DNA from: Gammaproteobacteria bacterium
GTDB taxonomy: Bacteria > Pseudomonadota > Gammaproteobacteria > Nevskiales > Nevskiaceae
DNA length: 64,000 bases
Assembly (NCBI GenBank): GCA_022599775.1
Contig: JAHZLQ010000017.1
Span: 1-64,000, forward strand
Direction: 5' to 3'
Shown: positions 37,809 to 47,070 of the stretch, in pieces
How the letters are laid out: every line of letters begins with the position of its first letter
How positions within the stretch are numbered: the stretch's first letter is position 1
Notes under the pieces: generated by a model
Database searches by the model: none
Told to the model about the DNA's origin: nothing
What the model saw: only the letters and a program-made list of their open reading frames with translations
Program-made: the position numbers and the translations under genes

Positions 37809-38891
37809 TCATCGGATCTTCAAGGTCGACAGACCGATCAGCACCAGAATCAAGGTCACGATCCAGAAACGGACGATGATCTTGGGTTCCGGCCAGCCCT
37901 TGAGTTCGAAGTGGTGGTGCAGCGGCGCCATGCGGAAGATGCGCTTCTTGCGCAGCTTGTAGCTGCCGACCTGCAGGGCCACCGACAGGGTTTCGGCGAC
38001 GAATACGCCGCCCATGATCGCCAGCACCAGTTCCTGGCGAACCAGCACCGCGACCACGCCCAGAGCCGCGCCCAGCGCCAGCGCGCCGACATCGCCCATG
38101 AACACCTGCGCGGGATAGGCGTTGAACCACAGAAAGCCGAGACCGGCACCGGCGATCGCGGTGCAGAACGGCACCAGTTCGCCGACCCCGGCGATGTACG
38201 GAATGCTGAGGTAGTTGGCGAACTTGACGTTGCCGGTGCAGTAGGCGAACGCGGCCAGCGCGCCGGCCACCAGCACCGTCGGCATGATCGCCAGGCCATC
38301 CAGGCCATCGGTGAGGTTCACGGCATTGCTGGAGCCCACGATCACCAGATAGGCCCAGAGCACGTAGAAACCGCCCAGCGGCACCATCACGTCCTTGACG
38401 AACGGGAAGATCAGCCCGGTTTCGGCCGGCGTCTGTGCTGTGAAATACAGGGTGCCGGTGGCAGCGAATCCGGCCAGCGACAACCACAGATACTTGTGCT
38501 TGGCCGACAGGCCCATGGATTTGCCGTAGCGTACCTTCTTGTAATCGTCGACAAAGCCGACCGCGCCGAAGGACATTGTCACCAGCCAGGCAATCCACAC
38601 GAAACGGTTGGACAGATCGCTCCACAACAGCGTGCCGACGCTGACGGCAGCCAGGATCAGGGCACCGCCCATGGTCGGCGTGCCGGACTTCTTGAGATGG
38701 GTCTGCGGACCGTCGTCGCGCACCACCTGACCGATCTGGTGGAACTGCAGCCTGCGGATCATCCACGGGCCGAAGGCGAACGAGAACGCCAGCGCGGTGA
38801 GCACGCCGAGCACAGCACGCAGGCTCAGGTACTGGAATACCCGGAATCCGCTCTGGTATTGCTGCAGCCAGTCGCTCAAGTGGTACAGCAT
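37809..38891 (-). CDS. mraY: MraY, phospho-N-acetylmuramoyl-pentapeptide transferase
   Basis: 360 residues, exactly the E. coli length, with ten predicted transmembrane helices. MraY makes lipid I from UDP-MurNAc-pentapeptide and undecaprenyl phosphate. Conserved sites are '[13 protein letters not shown]', the Asp pair in '[19 protein letters not shown]', '[13 protein letters not shown]', '[11 protein letters not shown]' with the third catalytic Asp, and the HHH loop '[13 protein letters not shown]'. It starts one base after the murF stop. Confidence 0.96.
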   Translation of the reverse strand: MLYHLSDWLQQYQSGFRVFQYLSLRAVLGVLTALAFSFAFGPWMIRRLQFHQIGQVVRDDGPQTHLKKSGTPTMGGALILAAVSVGTLLWSDLSNRFVWIAWLVTMSFGAVGFVDDYKKVRYGKSMGLSAKHKYLWLSLAGFAATGTLYFTAQTPAETGLIFPFVKDVMVPLGGFYVLWAYLVIVGSSNAVNLTDGLDGLAIMPTVLVAGALAAFAYCTGNVKFANYLSIPYIAGVGELVPFCTAIAGAGLGFLWFNAYPAQVFMGDVGALALGAALGVVAVLVRQELVLAIMGGVFVAETLSVALQVGSYKLRKKRIFRMAPLHHHFELKGWPEPKIIVRFWIVTLILVLIGLSTLKIR

Positions 38892-38892
38892 G

Positions 38893-40296
38893 TCAGTGCT
38901 CTCCCCCGACGACGCTGCCCGTCAGCGCCGCCACCACGCGTTCCATTCGCGCCGAGCGCGACCCCTTGACCAGCACCGAGACGCCGGGTTCGATCTCGTC
39001 CTGCAGCGTCCTTGCAAGTGCGTCCACATCCGCGAAGTCGCGGCCACCGCGACCAAAGCCCACACTGGCCGATCGGGCGTAGCGCCCCACCGAATAGAGC
39101 CGCTCCACGCCCAGGGACCGGGCCGCGAACCCGGCCTCCACATGCAGTTCGTCTGCGCCTTGCCCAAGTTCGGCCATATCGCCGAGCACCACCCAGCGTG
39201 GCGGCGCGCATTGCGCCAGCACCTGCAAGGCGGCCTGCAGCGAGGTCGGATTGGCGTTGTAGGAATCGTCGAGCACGCGGGTGCCGTGTCGGCCCGCTTT
39301 CCAGGACAGGCGACCGTCAGCCGGCTGCACCTGCGCCAGCCCCTGCGCGATCTGATCCAGCTCCAGCCCGGCGGCCAGCGCCGCGGCCGTGGCGGCGAGC
39401 GCGTTGAGCACGTTGTGGCGGCCCGGCAGCGGCAGGCGCACGGCCGCGCGGGCGCCGAAGGCGTGGATCGTGAAGTGCATTTCGGCCGGCGCTTCGGCCG
39501 GCAGGCCCTGGATGTCGTCGGCGCGCACGTCGGCGTCCGCCGACAGACCGAAGCGAATCACCCGCGAACCGCCGGCCAGTTCGAACCACAGCGGTGCCTG
39601 CACGTCATCGGCGTTGATGATCGCGACCGCCTCGTCGGCCAAGGCGGCGAACAGTTCGCCCTTTCCGCGGGCCACGCCTTCGCGACTGCCGAAGCCTTCG
39701 AGGTGTGCATCCCCGGCCTGCGTGACCACACCGATATTGGGCCGCGCGAGATCCGCCAGCTGCGCGATCTCGCCGAGGTGGTTGGCGCCCATTTCGATCA
39801 CGGCGGCATGATGTTCGGCGCGCAGGCGGCACAGCGTCAGCGGAACACCGATGTGATTGTTGTAATTGCCGGCCGTGGCCAGCACCGGCCCCAGCGGCGC
39901 CAGCACCGCGGCCAGCATCTGCTTGACCGTGGTTTTGCCATTGCTGCCGGTGACGCCGATCAGAGGAAGCGAAAACCCGGCGCGCCAGCTCGCGGCATAG
40001 GCCTGCAGCGCCGCCAAGGTGTCCGGCACCAGCAATTGCGGCAGCGGCAGATCCTGGGCGCGGCTCACCAGAGCGGCAGCGGCGCCGCGTTCGACGGCCT
40101 TGGGCACGAAGGCATGTCCGTCGAAATTCGGGCCGGACAGGGCTACGAACAGTTCGCCCGGCGCGACGCTGCGGCTGTCGGTGGATACGCCGCTGAAGCT
40201 GCGCTCGAACAGGGTTTGGTCCCCGTTCAGCGCGGCGCCGATCCGCACGGCGGCGGCGCGAGCGGTTTCCATCGTCGAGGGCTCGTTCGCATTCAT
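38893..40296 (-). CDS. murF: UDP-MurNAc-tripeptide--D-alanyl-D-alanine ligase
   Basis: 467 residues. MurF adds D-Ala-D-Ala to complete the pentapeptide. The N-terminal substrate domain has '[20 protein letters not shown]', the ATP loop is '[14 protein letters not shown]', and '[11 protein letters not shown]', '[12 protein letters not shown]', '[14 protein letters not shown]' and '[17 protein letters not shown]' are the usual Mur-ligase motifs. The start overlaps murE by four bases. Confidence 0.95.
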   Translation of the reverse strand: MNANEPSTMETARAAAVRIGAALNGDQTLFERSFSGVSTDSRSVAPGELFVALSGPNFDGHAFVPKAVERGAAAALVSRAQDLPLPQLLVPDTLAALQAYAASWRAGFSLPLIGVTGSNGKTTVKQMLAAVLAPLGPVLATAGNYNNHIGVPLTLCRLRAEHHAAVIEMGANHLGEIAQLADLARPNIGVVTQAGDAHLEGFGSREGVARGKGELFAALADEAVAIINADDVQAPLWFELAGGSRVIRFGLSADADVRADDIQGLPAEAPAEMHFTIHAFGARAAVRLPLPGRHNVLNALAATAAALAAGLELDQIAQGLAQVQPADGRLSWKAGRHGTRVLDDSYNANPTSLQAALQVLAQCAPPRWVVLGDMAELGQGADELHVEAGFAARSLGVERLYSVGRYARSASVGFGRGGRDFADVDALARTLQDEIEPGVSVLVKGSRSARMERVVAALTGSVVGGEH

Positions 40297-41768
40297 GCCC
40301 GCAGCTCCAGGCCCAGCTGTTCCGCGACAAAACGGCGGTCGGAGAAGTCGCGCCGCTGGTTCCCGACAATTTGGTAGTCCTCGTGACCCTTGCCGGCGAC
40401 AACGATCACGTCCGCCGCGCCAGCCGAGGCGATCGCCTGAGCAATGGCGTCGGCGCGCTCGTGCACGACCGGCACCGACAGGCCAGCCGGCACGCCCTGG
40501 AGAATCTGTGTGGTGATGGCGGTCGGATCCTCGCTGCGCGGGTTGTCATCGGTGACCACAAGATGGTCCGCCAGTTCCGCCGCCACTGCGCCCATCAGCG
40601 GGCGCTTGCCACGATCACGATCGCCGCCGCATCCGAACACGCAGCTCAGCTCGCCGGTGCAATGCGCACGCGCCGCGCTCAGCACCGAGCGCAGCGCCTG
40701 CGGCGTGTGCGCGTAGTCGACGATCAGCAGGGGCCCACCGCCGACCGCACGAAAGCCCTCCATCCGACCCGGCACCGTGCGGCACGCGGCCAGCGCTTCG
40801 GCGGCCGATTCCAGGTGTGTCCCGCGTGACAGCAAGACCGCGAGCACCGCCAGCAGGTTGTCCACGTTGAAGCGCCCGAGCAGACGCGAGGCGATGCGAA
40901 TCTCGCCGAAACTGCCGTACGCGGTGAAGGCCAGGCCTTCGAGATCGAAGTGCAGATCGCGCGCCAGCACATGGCGCCCCTGCGGCGCGACCGATACGCC
41001 GTAGCCGATCACGTCGTCGAGTTCCCCGGCCCAGGCACGGCCGCGCGCATCGTCCAGATTCAGGATGGCGCTGCCGGGGCCGTCGAACAGGCGGCGCTTG
41101 GCCGCGGCGTAGGCGACCTCACTGCCGTGGTAATCGAGATGGTCGCGCCCGACATTGCTGAGCACGCGCGTGGCAAAGTGCACACCGTCGGTGCGGCGCT
41201 GGTCCAGGGCGTGCGAGGACACCTCGATCGCGACCGCCGCACAACCGGCGTCCGCCGCTTCGGCCAGCCAGCGCTGCAGCGTCACCGGATCGGGCGTGGT
41301 CTGGTCGCCGGCGTCGAGGCAGATGATGCGCCCGTGGCCGAGCGTGCCGACATAGCCGCAGGCGACACCTAGCGTGTCGAGCGCCTGCGCCAACAGATAG
41401 GCGATCGAGGTCTTGCCGTCGGTGCCGGTGACGCCGATCACGTCCAGCGCCAGCGAGGGCTGGCCGTAAAACCGTGAAGCGATCGCACTCACCTGCGCGC
41501 CCAAACCGGGCACCGCGACCGTCGGCACGCTCGCAGTCGGCGCAGCCACGCCGGGAGCGGGTTCCCAGGCCACCGCGGCCGCGCCATTCGCCAATGCCTG
41601 GTCGAGATATTCCAGACCGTGAGCGCGCGTGCCGCGACAGGCCAGGAACAGTGCACCCGGCGCGATGCGGCGGCTGTCCAGGGACAGGCCGGTGAGTGCG
41701 CAATCCGGTGCGGCCACACCCAGCAGGACGGCCAGTTCGCGCACCGGCGCAGACAGGCGGCGCGCCAT
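40293..41768 (-). CDS. murE: UDP-MurNAc-L-Ala-D-Glu--meso-diaminopimelate ligase
   Basis: About 491 residues. MurE adds the third residue of the stem peptide. 'VTDDNPRSEDPTAI' contains the DNPR motif that selects meso-diaminopimelate over lysine, which fixes the cell-wall type as Gram-negative. The ATP loop is 'VTGTDGKTSIAYLL', with Asp where many enzymes have Asn. 'TTPDPVTLQRWLAEAAD', 'EVSSHALDQRR' and the carbamylated-lysine region 'YAAAKRRLFDG' follow. The ATG at 41768 overlaps ftsI by one base (TGATG). A longer open frame upstream runs through ftsI and is not coding. Confidence 0.95.
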   Translation of the reverse strand: MARRLSAPVRELAVLLGVAAPDCALTGLSLDSRRIAPGALFLACRGTRAHGLEYLDQALANGAAAVAWEPAPGVAAPTASVPTVAVPGLGAQVSAIASRFYGQPSLALDVIGVTGTDGKTSIAYLLAQALDTLGVACGYVGTLGHGRIICLDAGDQTTPDPVTLQRWLAEAADAGCAAVAIEVSSHALDQRRTDGVHFATRVLSNVGRDHLDYHGSEVAYAAAKRRLFDGPGSAILNLDDARGRAWAGELDDVIGYGVSVAPQGRHVLARDLHFDLEGLAFTAYGSFGEIRIASRLLGRFNVDNLLAVLAVLLSRGTHLESAAEALAACRTVPGRMEGFRAVGGGPLLIVDYAHTPQALRSVLSAARAHCTGELSCVFGCGGDRDRGKRPLMGAVAAELADHLVVTDDNPRSEDPTAITTQILQGVPAGLSVPVVHERADAIAQAIASAGAADVIVVAGKGHEDYQIVGNQRRDFSDRRFVAEQLGLELRA

Positions 41769-43507
41769 CACGAACGGGCTCCCGCGGCTTGGGCGCTGGC
41801 AGTCTGCTGCTCCGGCGTCTGGTCCGGTGCGATCTGCAACAGGCGCGCGGCGGCCTGCATCACACGCGCGAACACCGGCGCCGCGGTAAGACCACCGTAA
41901 TAGCCCTTTTCGCTGGGCTCGTCGATCATCACCAGCCCGACCAGACGCGGGTGCTCCGCCGGCAGCATGCCGATGAACACGCCCTGGTACTTGTTCTCGG
42001 CGTAGCCGCCGGCGATCGGCTTGTGCACCGTGCCGGTCTTTCCGGCCACGCGGTAGCCGTTGACGGCGGCGCGTGTGCCGGTACCACCCTGGTTGGTCAC
42101 GCCTTCCATCAGGTAACGCACCGCACTGGCGGTTTCGGCCGAGACCGCACGCTGCGGCGGAATCGTCGGGCTGTCCTTGATGAACGTGATCTGGGGCATC
42201 AGGCCGTCGTTGGCGAGCCCGGAGTAGGCGCGCACCAGGTGCAGCGCAGTCACCGAGATGCCATAGCCGAAGGCTGCCGTGGCGGTCTCGATCGAACCCC
42301 AGCCGCGCCAATCCCGGAACACGCCCATGGACTCGCCGGGGAAACCCGAGTACAGCGGCTGGCCGAAACCGAAGGCCTCGAAGCCGCGATAGACTTCCTC
42401 GGCGCCCATGCGCAGGCCGATCTTGGCGGCGGCGACATTGCTGGACTTGACCAGCATCCTCGACAGATCGACCACGCCATAGTCGTGGGTATCGCGCACC
42501 GTGTGTCCGGCCACCATCCAGTAGCCGGGGCGCGTGTCGATCGCCTCATTGGGATCGACCAGACCGGTTTCGATGCCTTCGGCCAGCAGCAACGGCTTGA
42601 CCGTGGAGCCCGGTTCGAACACATCGGTCACGGCGCGGTTGCGCATGCCGTTGGACGTGCGGTCCTCGAGACGGTTGGGGTTGAAGCTCGGCTGGTTGGC
42701 GATCGCCAGCACCTCGCCGCTGACGGTGTCGACCACCACCATCAGGCCGCCCTTGGCCTTGTGCGCCTGCACCGCTGCCTTGAGTTCACGATAGGCCAGG
42801 TACTGCAGACGCAGGTCGATCGTCAGGCTCAGGTCCTCACCGGATTCGGCCGGCTTGAAGTCCGGCCCGTCCTCGACGATGCGACCGTCGCGCGCGCGAA
42901 TCACGCGACGCGAACCCGGCGTGCCGGACAGCAGATCCTGCTGTGCGGCTTCCATGCCTTCCTGACCGATGCCGTCGATATTGGTGAAACCGACGAGGTT
43001 TCCGGCGACTTCTCCGGCCGGATAGAAGCGGCTGTACTCCCGCTGTGAGGACACGCCGGGCGCCTTGAGCGCCAGCACCCGTTCGGCGTCGGACGGCGCC
43101 ATGTGGCGCTTCAGGTAGACGAACTGCCGCGTCTTGCGCGCTTCGAGAAACGCGCGCAACTCGGTTTCGCGCATCCCCACCAGCTTGGCCAGCGGCGCGA
43201 TGTATTCGGCCTGTTCCAGAAGTTCACGCGGCACCACCCAGATCGATTCCACCGGCGCCGACAAGGCCAGCGGCTCGCCGTTGCGATCCCGGATCGCACC
43301 GCGATGCGCCGGCACCTCCAGCGTACGCACCGCGCGCTTGTTGCCTTCGCGCTGCAGAAACTCGTTGTCCAGCACCTGCAGCTCGAAGGCGCGCGCCAGC
43401 ACCGTGCCGCTGCCGGCCAGCAGCACGCCCATCACTGCCCAGCGTCGCCAGGCCCCGACTGCGCGCACTTCGGGGTTGAGCTTGACGCCACGCCGGGGGC
43501 TTCTCAC
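41768..43507 (-). CDS. ftsI: FtsI (PBP3), septal transpeptidase
   Basis: 579 residues. FtsI crosslinks septal peptidoglycan. One N-terminal transmembrane helix (about 22-40), a pedestal domain beginning 'GNKRAVRTLEVPAHRGAIRDRNG', then the penicillin-binding domain with the active Ser301 in 'EPGSTVKP', SxN as 'KSSNVAAAK' and KTG as 'VAGKTGTVHK'. It is a class B PBP with no glycosyltransferase domain and acts with FtsW. Overlaps ftsL by four bases. A Gln/Ala-rich tail ends the protein. Confidence 0.96.
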   Translation of the reverse strand: MRSPRRGVKLNPEVRAVGAWRRWAVMGVLLAGSGTVLARAFELQVLDNEFLQREGNKRAVRTLEVPAHRGAIRDRNGEPLALSAPVESIWVVPRELLEQAEYIAPLAKLVGMRETELRAFLEARKTRQFVYLKRHMAPSDAERVLALKAPGVSSQREYSRFYPAGEVAGNLVGFTNIDGIGQEGMEAAQQDLLSGTPGSRRVIRARDGRIVEDGPDFKPAESGEDLSLTIDLRLQYLAYRELKAAVQAHKAKGGLMVVVDTVSGEVLAIANQPSFNPNRLEDRTSNGMRNRAVTDVFEPGSTVKPLLLAEGIETGLVDPNEAIDTRPGYWMVAGHTVRDTHDYGVVDLSRMLVKSSNVAAAKIGLRMGAEEVYRGFEAFGFGQPLYSGFPGESMGVFRDWRGWGSIETATAAFGYGISVTALHLVRAYSGLANDGLMPQITFIKDSPTIPPQRAVSAETASAVRYLMEGVTNQGGTGTRAAVNGYRVAGKTGTVHKPIAGGYAENKYQGVFIGMLPAEHPRLVGLVMIDEPSEKGYYGGLTAAPVFARVMQAAARLLQIAPDQTPEQQTASAQAAGARS

Positions 43508-43797
43508 GAGCCGTCTCCGGTGCGCGGCGCGGCCGCACCGCGCTCGACGATGACGTATCGCTGCGGCTCCGCCATGCCGAGCTTGCCGCGCGCCGCTTCC
43601 TCGATGCGACCGTGCGAGGCCTGGGTCGCTTCCTCAAGCTGCAGCTGGCTCCATTCGACGCGCAACTGTTCGTGCTCGGAGCGCAGCGCTTCCAGTTCGC
43701 TGACCAGACTGCGGTTCTCGTGCTTGACCTCGACCACCGCCAGCGCGGACCCGATCACCAGCAACAACAGCAGAATCTGCACGGGCCGCGAGCTCAT
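43504..43797 (-). CDS. ftsL: FtsL, divisome coiled-coil protein
   Basis: 97 residues: short cytoplasmic start (MSSRPVQ), one transmembrane helix (ILLLLLVIGSALAVVEV) and a leucine-zipper-like coiled coil (about 28-62) with 'LVSELEALRSEHEQLRVEW'. The ending 'KLGMAEPQRYVIV' is the conserved FtsL tail. FtsL forms a complex with FtsB and FtsQ and activates FtsWI. Recognised by size, topology and position between rsmH and ftsI, with four-base overlaps on both sides. Confidence 0.92.
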   Translation of the reverse strand: MSSRPVQILLLLLVIGSALAVVEVKHENRSLVSELEALRSEHEQLRVEWSQLQLEEATQASHGRIEEAARGKLGMAEPQRYVIVERGAAAPRTGDGS

Positions 43798-44723
43798 GGC
43801 AGGCGCTCCGCGATGCGCAGTACCGCGCTGCGCGAACGTGGGTTCGACGCCGTTTCCTCGTCGTCAGGGAACACTCGTCCGATGCTCTTGAGCGCGACCG
43901 CCGGGCCACTGCCCGGCACCGCCGCGCCCGTCACCGGATCGCGCTCGGACAATCCCGCGTCGCGGATGTAACGTTTGACGATGCGGTCTTCCAGCGAGTG
44001 GAAACTGATCACGCACAGGCGCCCCCCCGGCGCCAGCACCGAGGCGGCCGCGGCCAGCGCGGCTGGCAGCATCTCCAGTTCGCGATTGATATGGATGCGG
44101 ATCGCCTGAAAACTGCGCGTGGCCGGGTGGATACGGCCACGCGGCCCCGGCACCGCAGCGGCGATGATGTCCGCGAGGCGGCCGGTGGTCTCGATTCGGC
44201 CCGCGCTCATGCGTTCCCGCACCACGGCACGTGCGATGCGCCGGCTGTGACGCTCTTCGCCGAGCCTCCACAGCACGTCCGCGATGTCGCGCTCACGCGC
44301 CTTGTCCAGCCACTCGGCGGCGGATTCCCCGGCACGAGGATCCATACGCATATCCAGCGGACCGTCGCGCAGGAACGAGAATCCCCGTCCGGCATCGTCG
44401 AGTTGCGGCGAGGACACGCCCAGATCGAACAACACGCCGTCGATCTGCCCGGCAAAGCCTTCGACTTGCGCGATTTCCGCGATGCGTTCGAAGCTGCAGG
44501 CATGAATCCGGAAATTGGCACGCGTCCCGAAACGCATCTGCGCGTACTGCGCGGCCTGAGGGTCCTGGTCGAAGGCATGAAGCTGACCGCTTTCGCCAAT
44601 GGCGGCGAGGATTTCGGCGCTATGCCCGCCGCGACCAAAGGTGGCGTCGACATAGCGGCCGCCCGCACGCAGCGCCAGACCGGCGAGCGCTTGCGCGAGC
44701 ATCACCGGGCGGTGTGCGTTCAT
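43794..44723 (-). CDS. rsmH: 16S rRNA (cytosine1402-N4)-methyltransferase RsmH
   Basis: About 309 residues. RsmH (MraW) methylates N4 of C1402 in 16S rRNA using S-adenosylmethionine. The SAM motif is 'YVDATFGRGGHSAEIL'. 'DGVLFDLGVSSPQLDDAGRGFSF' region, 'DGPLDMRMDP', 'HPATRSFQAIRIHINREL' and 'SFHSLEDRIVKRYI' are all family signatures, and the end 'RSRSAVLRIAER' is conserved. The ATG at 44723 matches the family start, leaving 132 bases after mraZ with no gene. Confidence 0.95.
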   Translation of the reverse strand: MNAHRPVMLAQALAGLALRAGGRYVDATFGRGGHSAEILAAIGESGQLHAFDQDPQAAQYAQMRFGTRANFRIHACSFERIAEIAQVEGFAGQIDGVLFDLGVSSPQLDDAGRGFSFLRDGPLDMRMDPRAGESAAEWLDKARERDIADVLWRLGEERHSRRIARAVVRERMSAGRIETTGRLADIIAAAVPGPRGRIHPATRSFQAIRIHINRELEMLPAALAAAASVLAPGGRLCVISFHSLEDRIVKRYIRDAGLSERDPVTGAAVPGSGPAVALKSIGRVFPDDEETASNPRSRSAVLRIAERLP

Positions 44724-44855
44724 GGCCTCAACAGCGCTCGGCGCTGCGGGGAACGTTGCGCAAATCCCGGCAGAAATCCGGGCAGACGTCTGGATATACC
44801 GGCGCGCGTCCCCGCGTAGATTGGCGAGGCTGGAGGGGCGGCTGTGCATGGATAA

Positions 44856-45308
44856 TCACCGCCGAATGCGCTTGAGTGCCGAGCTGAGCCGCTGACGATC
44901 CGCCTGCTTCTCGCTTTCGCGCCGCTGCAGCGTCGCCTCGTCCCAGATGTCGAAGCGGCGGCGCTGGCCTTCGATGACGACGCGTCCCTTGAGTCCGACG
45001 CGTTCACGCAATACGGCCGGCAACACGATGCGTCCCTGGGCGTCGAAGTCCACCATGATCGAACCACCGAGGACTTCCTCCATCAGCAGTTCGCGCTCGT
45101 CGGCGTCGTCAATCGCTTCGATTTCTTCGGCGAGTTCCTCGAATCGAGGAGACGGATAGACCGCCACGTAGCTGCGGCCCTCGTCGGAATCGTAGGGTGT
45201 CAGGTAGAGCGGAACGCCTTCCATCTTCGTGAGCTGCGCGCGATACAAGGCCGGGACCGCGACGCGACCCTTATCGTCCATTGCAAGCGCGTACCGCCCT
45301 GTAAACAC
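44856..45308 (-). CDS. mraZ: MraZ, transcriptional regulator of the dcw cluster
   Basis: 150 residues from a GTG at 45308, which aligns with the E. coli start (VFTGRYALAMDDKGRVAVP against MFRGATLVNLDSKGRLSVP). Two AbrB-like swapped-hairpin domains are visible, with 'DDKGRVAVPALYRAQL' and 'DAQGRIVLPAVLRERVGL'. GGAG lies eight bases before the start. In E. coli MraZ represses its own operon by binding direct GTGGG repeats in the leader; matching repeats are present here. First gene of the dcw cluster. Confidence 0.93.
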   Translation of the reverse strand: MFTGRYALAMDDKGRVAVPALYRAQLTKMEGVPLYLTPYDSDEGRSYVAVYPSPRFEELAEEIEAIDDADERELLMEEVLGGSIMVDFDAQGRIVLPAVLRERVGLKGRVVIEGQRRRFDIWDEATLQRRESEKQADRQRLSSALKRIRR

Positions 45309-45373
45309 GAATCGGCTCCGAAAGTACCGCGACCGGACCTCCCTCGCTGACCGGATCGTCACTAGGGAGGACT

Positions 45374-45399
45374 CCCCACCGTCCCCCACTTCACCCCAC
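45374..45399 (-). promoter_or_regulatory. MraZ operator: three GTGGGG boxes at 10-base spacing
   Basis: On the minus strand GTGGGG occurs at 45399-45394, 45389-45384 and 45379-45374, exactly one helical turn apart. A weaker GTGGAG lies at 45420-45415. E. coli MraZ binds three TGGG-type direct repeats separated by five bases in the same place, between promoter and mraZ. The boxes lie just after the predicted transcription start, as expected for autorepression. Confidence 0.85.
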
Positions 45400-45408
45400 T
45401 GAGGCGGG

Positions 45409-45437
45409 ACTGTACTCCACCGCCCTGGGTGATGCAA
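45409..45437 (-). promoter_or_regulatory. Putative sigma-70 promoter of the dcw cluster
   Basis: Minus strand: -35 TTGCAT (45437-45432), 17-base spacer, -10 TACAGT (45414-45409). Transcription would start near 45402, directly before the MraZ boxes. The -35 match is only moderate; position and spacing are the main support. Confidence 0.5.
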
Positions 45438-45682
45438 GCAAAATCTCGTGACGAAACAAGAGCTTGGGAGAAATGCCTGGATGGAAATCATGAAACCACT
45501 GGAAACAGGCACTTAGAGAACTTTGTTCACGTAAGCGGCGAATTTCGGGCCGTGTTGGGGGCGCGCCAGGGTATTGGCGCCTCAACCGCACAGGCACGCG
45601 CGCATCGCCCGGGCAAAGGCGGCGGTCACCGCGGTGGGGGCCAAGTGGGGCTTTGGGGGAGAGGAATCCCGCTACGACGCGC

Positions 45683-46609
45683 TTAGCGCCGCCTTTTTGT
45701 GGAATCTTCGGCTTTTCCGAGCGAACGGCGGAAATTGAGTTGAAGCTGCTTCGCCATCCCGCCGAGGTCGAGTGCATGCCGCTGCGCGAGTTCGGGCACG
45801 CCGGCGCGGACCCGAGCCCAGTCCGGTGGCCATGACGGATTGCAAAATGCGAGCACGACGCGGTTTTCGCTCACTGCATCGCGCAGAACCAGGATCTGTC
45901 CATCGAACACCCGGGCGATGCTGTCGATCATCGAGCCGATACGGGCGATCGTTCCCACCAGATTGCTGACCAGCACGCCGCCCGGCCGCAGCCATGACCG
46001 GACCGAGGCGTAGAAGCTTTCGCTGCACAGACTTGGCGACAACCCCACCGCATCGCAGCCGTCGACCAGCACGACATCGGCCGACTGGCGTGTGCTGGCG
46101 AAATAGGTAGCGGCATCGGCATGCACCAGACGCAGCCGCGCGCCCGGATTCGGTACGTGGAACAGGCTGGCCAGTTCGATCACCGTCCGCTCGATCTCGA
46201 TCGTGGTGATCCGCGCCTTCGGCAGTCCGCGATAGCAGGCCTTGGTCAGCGACCCGCCGCCCAAGCCCACCAGCATGACGTGTCTAGGCTCAGGCTGAAA
46301 CAGCAGAAAAGCCATCATCGAGCGGGTATACGCCAGGTCCAGCGCGTCCGGCTCGTGCAGGCTCATGCGGCTCTGCGTGAAACGCTGGCCAATGTACAAC
46401 TCGCGATGTCGACCATTGTCGAGCACGTAGGGCTTCGGGTATTCGCCACGACGCAACTGCTGCAGCACTTCCATGATGCTGCTGTCCGCGGGTTCGCTCA
46501 GATAGGCCATGAATTCGCCCTCCGGCAGCGTCACCGGAACCTCCCAGATCTGGGATTCGGTGGCGATCTGGCTGTGCTCGTCGTCCGAAGATGTCTGCTT
46601 GCGTCGCAC
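45683..46609 (-). CDS. Spermidine-synthase-like methyltransferase-fold protein
   Basis: About 308 residues. The Rossmann core resembles spermidine synthase: 'VMLVGLGGGSLTKACYRGL' (glycine loop), 'ITTIEIERTVIELASLFHVP', 'VVLVDGCDAVGLSPSLCSESFY' region and 'SWLRPGGVLVSNLVG'. The usual aminopropyltransferase Asp pair is not clearly present, since the loop reads Asp-Gly-Cys-Asp, so polyamine synthesis is uncertain. The N-terminal 'YVLDNGRHRELYIGQRFTQSRM' matches the small beta domain of that family. The start is unresolved: a GTG at 46609, an ATG at 46510 with GGAGGG before it, or ATGs at 46654 and 46675 are all possible. Confidence 0.75.
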   Translation of the reverse strand: MRRKQTSSDDEHSQIATESQIWEVPVTLPEGEFMAYLSEPADSSIMEVLQQLRRGEYPKPYVLDNGRHRELYIGQRFTQSRMSLHEPDALDLAYTRSMMAFLLFQPEPRHVMLVGLGGGSLTKACYRGLPKARITTIEIERTVIELASLFHVPNPGARLRLVHADAATYFASTRQSADVVLVDGCDAVGLSPSLCSESFYASVRSWLRPGGVLVSNLVGTIARIGSMIDSIARVFDGQILVLRDAVSENRVVLAFCNPSWPPDWARVRAGVPELAQRHALDLGGMAKQLQLNFRRSLGKAEDSTKRRR

Positions 46610-46687
46610 GGCTGGGCTGCGAATCCTGTTGGCGTCAGTCGGCACAGGCGGCATGCCGAGGCACGCCGCCCGCATCGGGAATCAGGT

Positions 46688-47065
46688 GGGAGCCGGCCTG
46701 TAAGCCGGGTTCTGTCTAGACCTTGCGATCCGAAACAATCATTCCTCTGGGATCTGCGTCACCGCAGACCTCAAGCAGCCTACCCGGAAGGCGCGCGGGC
46801 CACGCGTCGGCGGCCGAAGCCGCCGTCCTTCCCTATTTGGCCTTGCTCCAGGCGGGGTTTACCGTGCCGCGAACCGTTGCCGGCCGCGCGGTGCGCTCTT
46901 ACCGCACCTTTTCACCCTTACCGGCGCCGAAGCGCTTAGGCGGTCTGATCTCTGTGGCACTTTCCGTAGGCTCGCGCCCCCCAGGGGTTACCTGGCACCC
47001 TGCCCTGCGGAGCCCGGACTTTCCTCCATCACCTTGCGGCAACAGCGATTGTTCGGCCGACTCCC
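46688..47065 (-). ncRNA. rnpB: RNase P RNA (type A)
   Basis: About 378 nucleotides. Helix P1 is formed by the two ends: GGGAGTCGGCC at 47065-47055 and GGCCGGCTCCC at 46698-46688, with one G-U pair. Conserved core pieces are seen: GAGGAAAGTCCGGGC near the 5' end, the GGTAAGGGTGAAA region, and ACAGAACCCGGCTTAC near the 3' end. The RNA is the catalytic subunit that matures tRNA 5' ends. It lies between rsmI and the spermidine-synthase-like gene, a common gammaproteobacterial arrangement beside the dcw cluster. Confidence 0.95.
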
Positions 47066-47070
47066 GACGC

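Larger units (their letters stand above)
45309..45682. other. Gene-free region upstream of mraZ
   Basis: 374 bases between mraZ and the spermidine-synthase-like gene, both on the minus strand. The mraZ-proximal 130 bases hold the MraZ boxes and a promoter. The remaining 245 bases have no credible reading frame. They show a plus-strand G-rich tract (45630-45660) and a GCGCTTAGCGC element beside TTTTT at the distal end, whose role I cannot assign. Confidence 0.6.

Noticed and set aside
44724..44855. Extended N-terminus of RsmH in the mraZ-rsmH gap
   Set aside because: The frame is open but the added 42 residues are Arg/Ser/Ala-rich with no counterpart in RsmH; the ATG at 44723 gives the conserved start.
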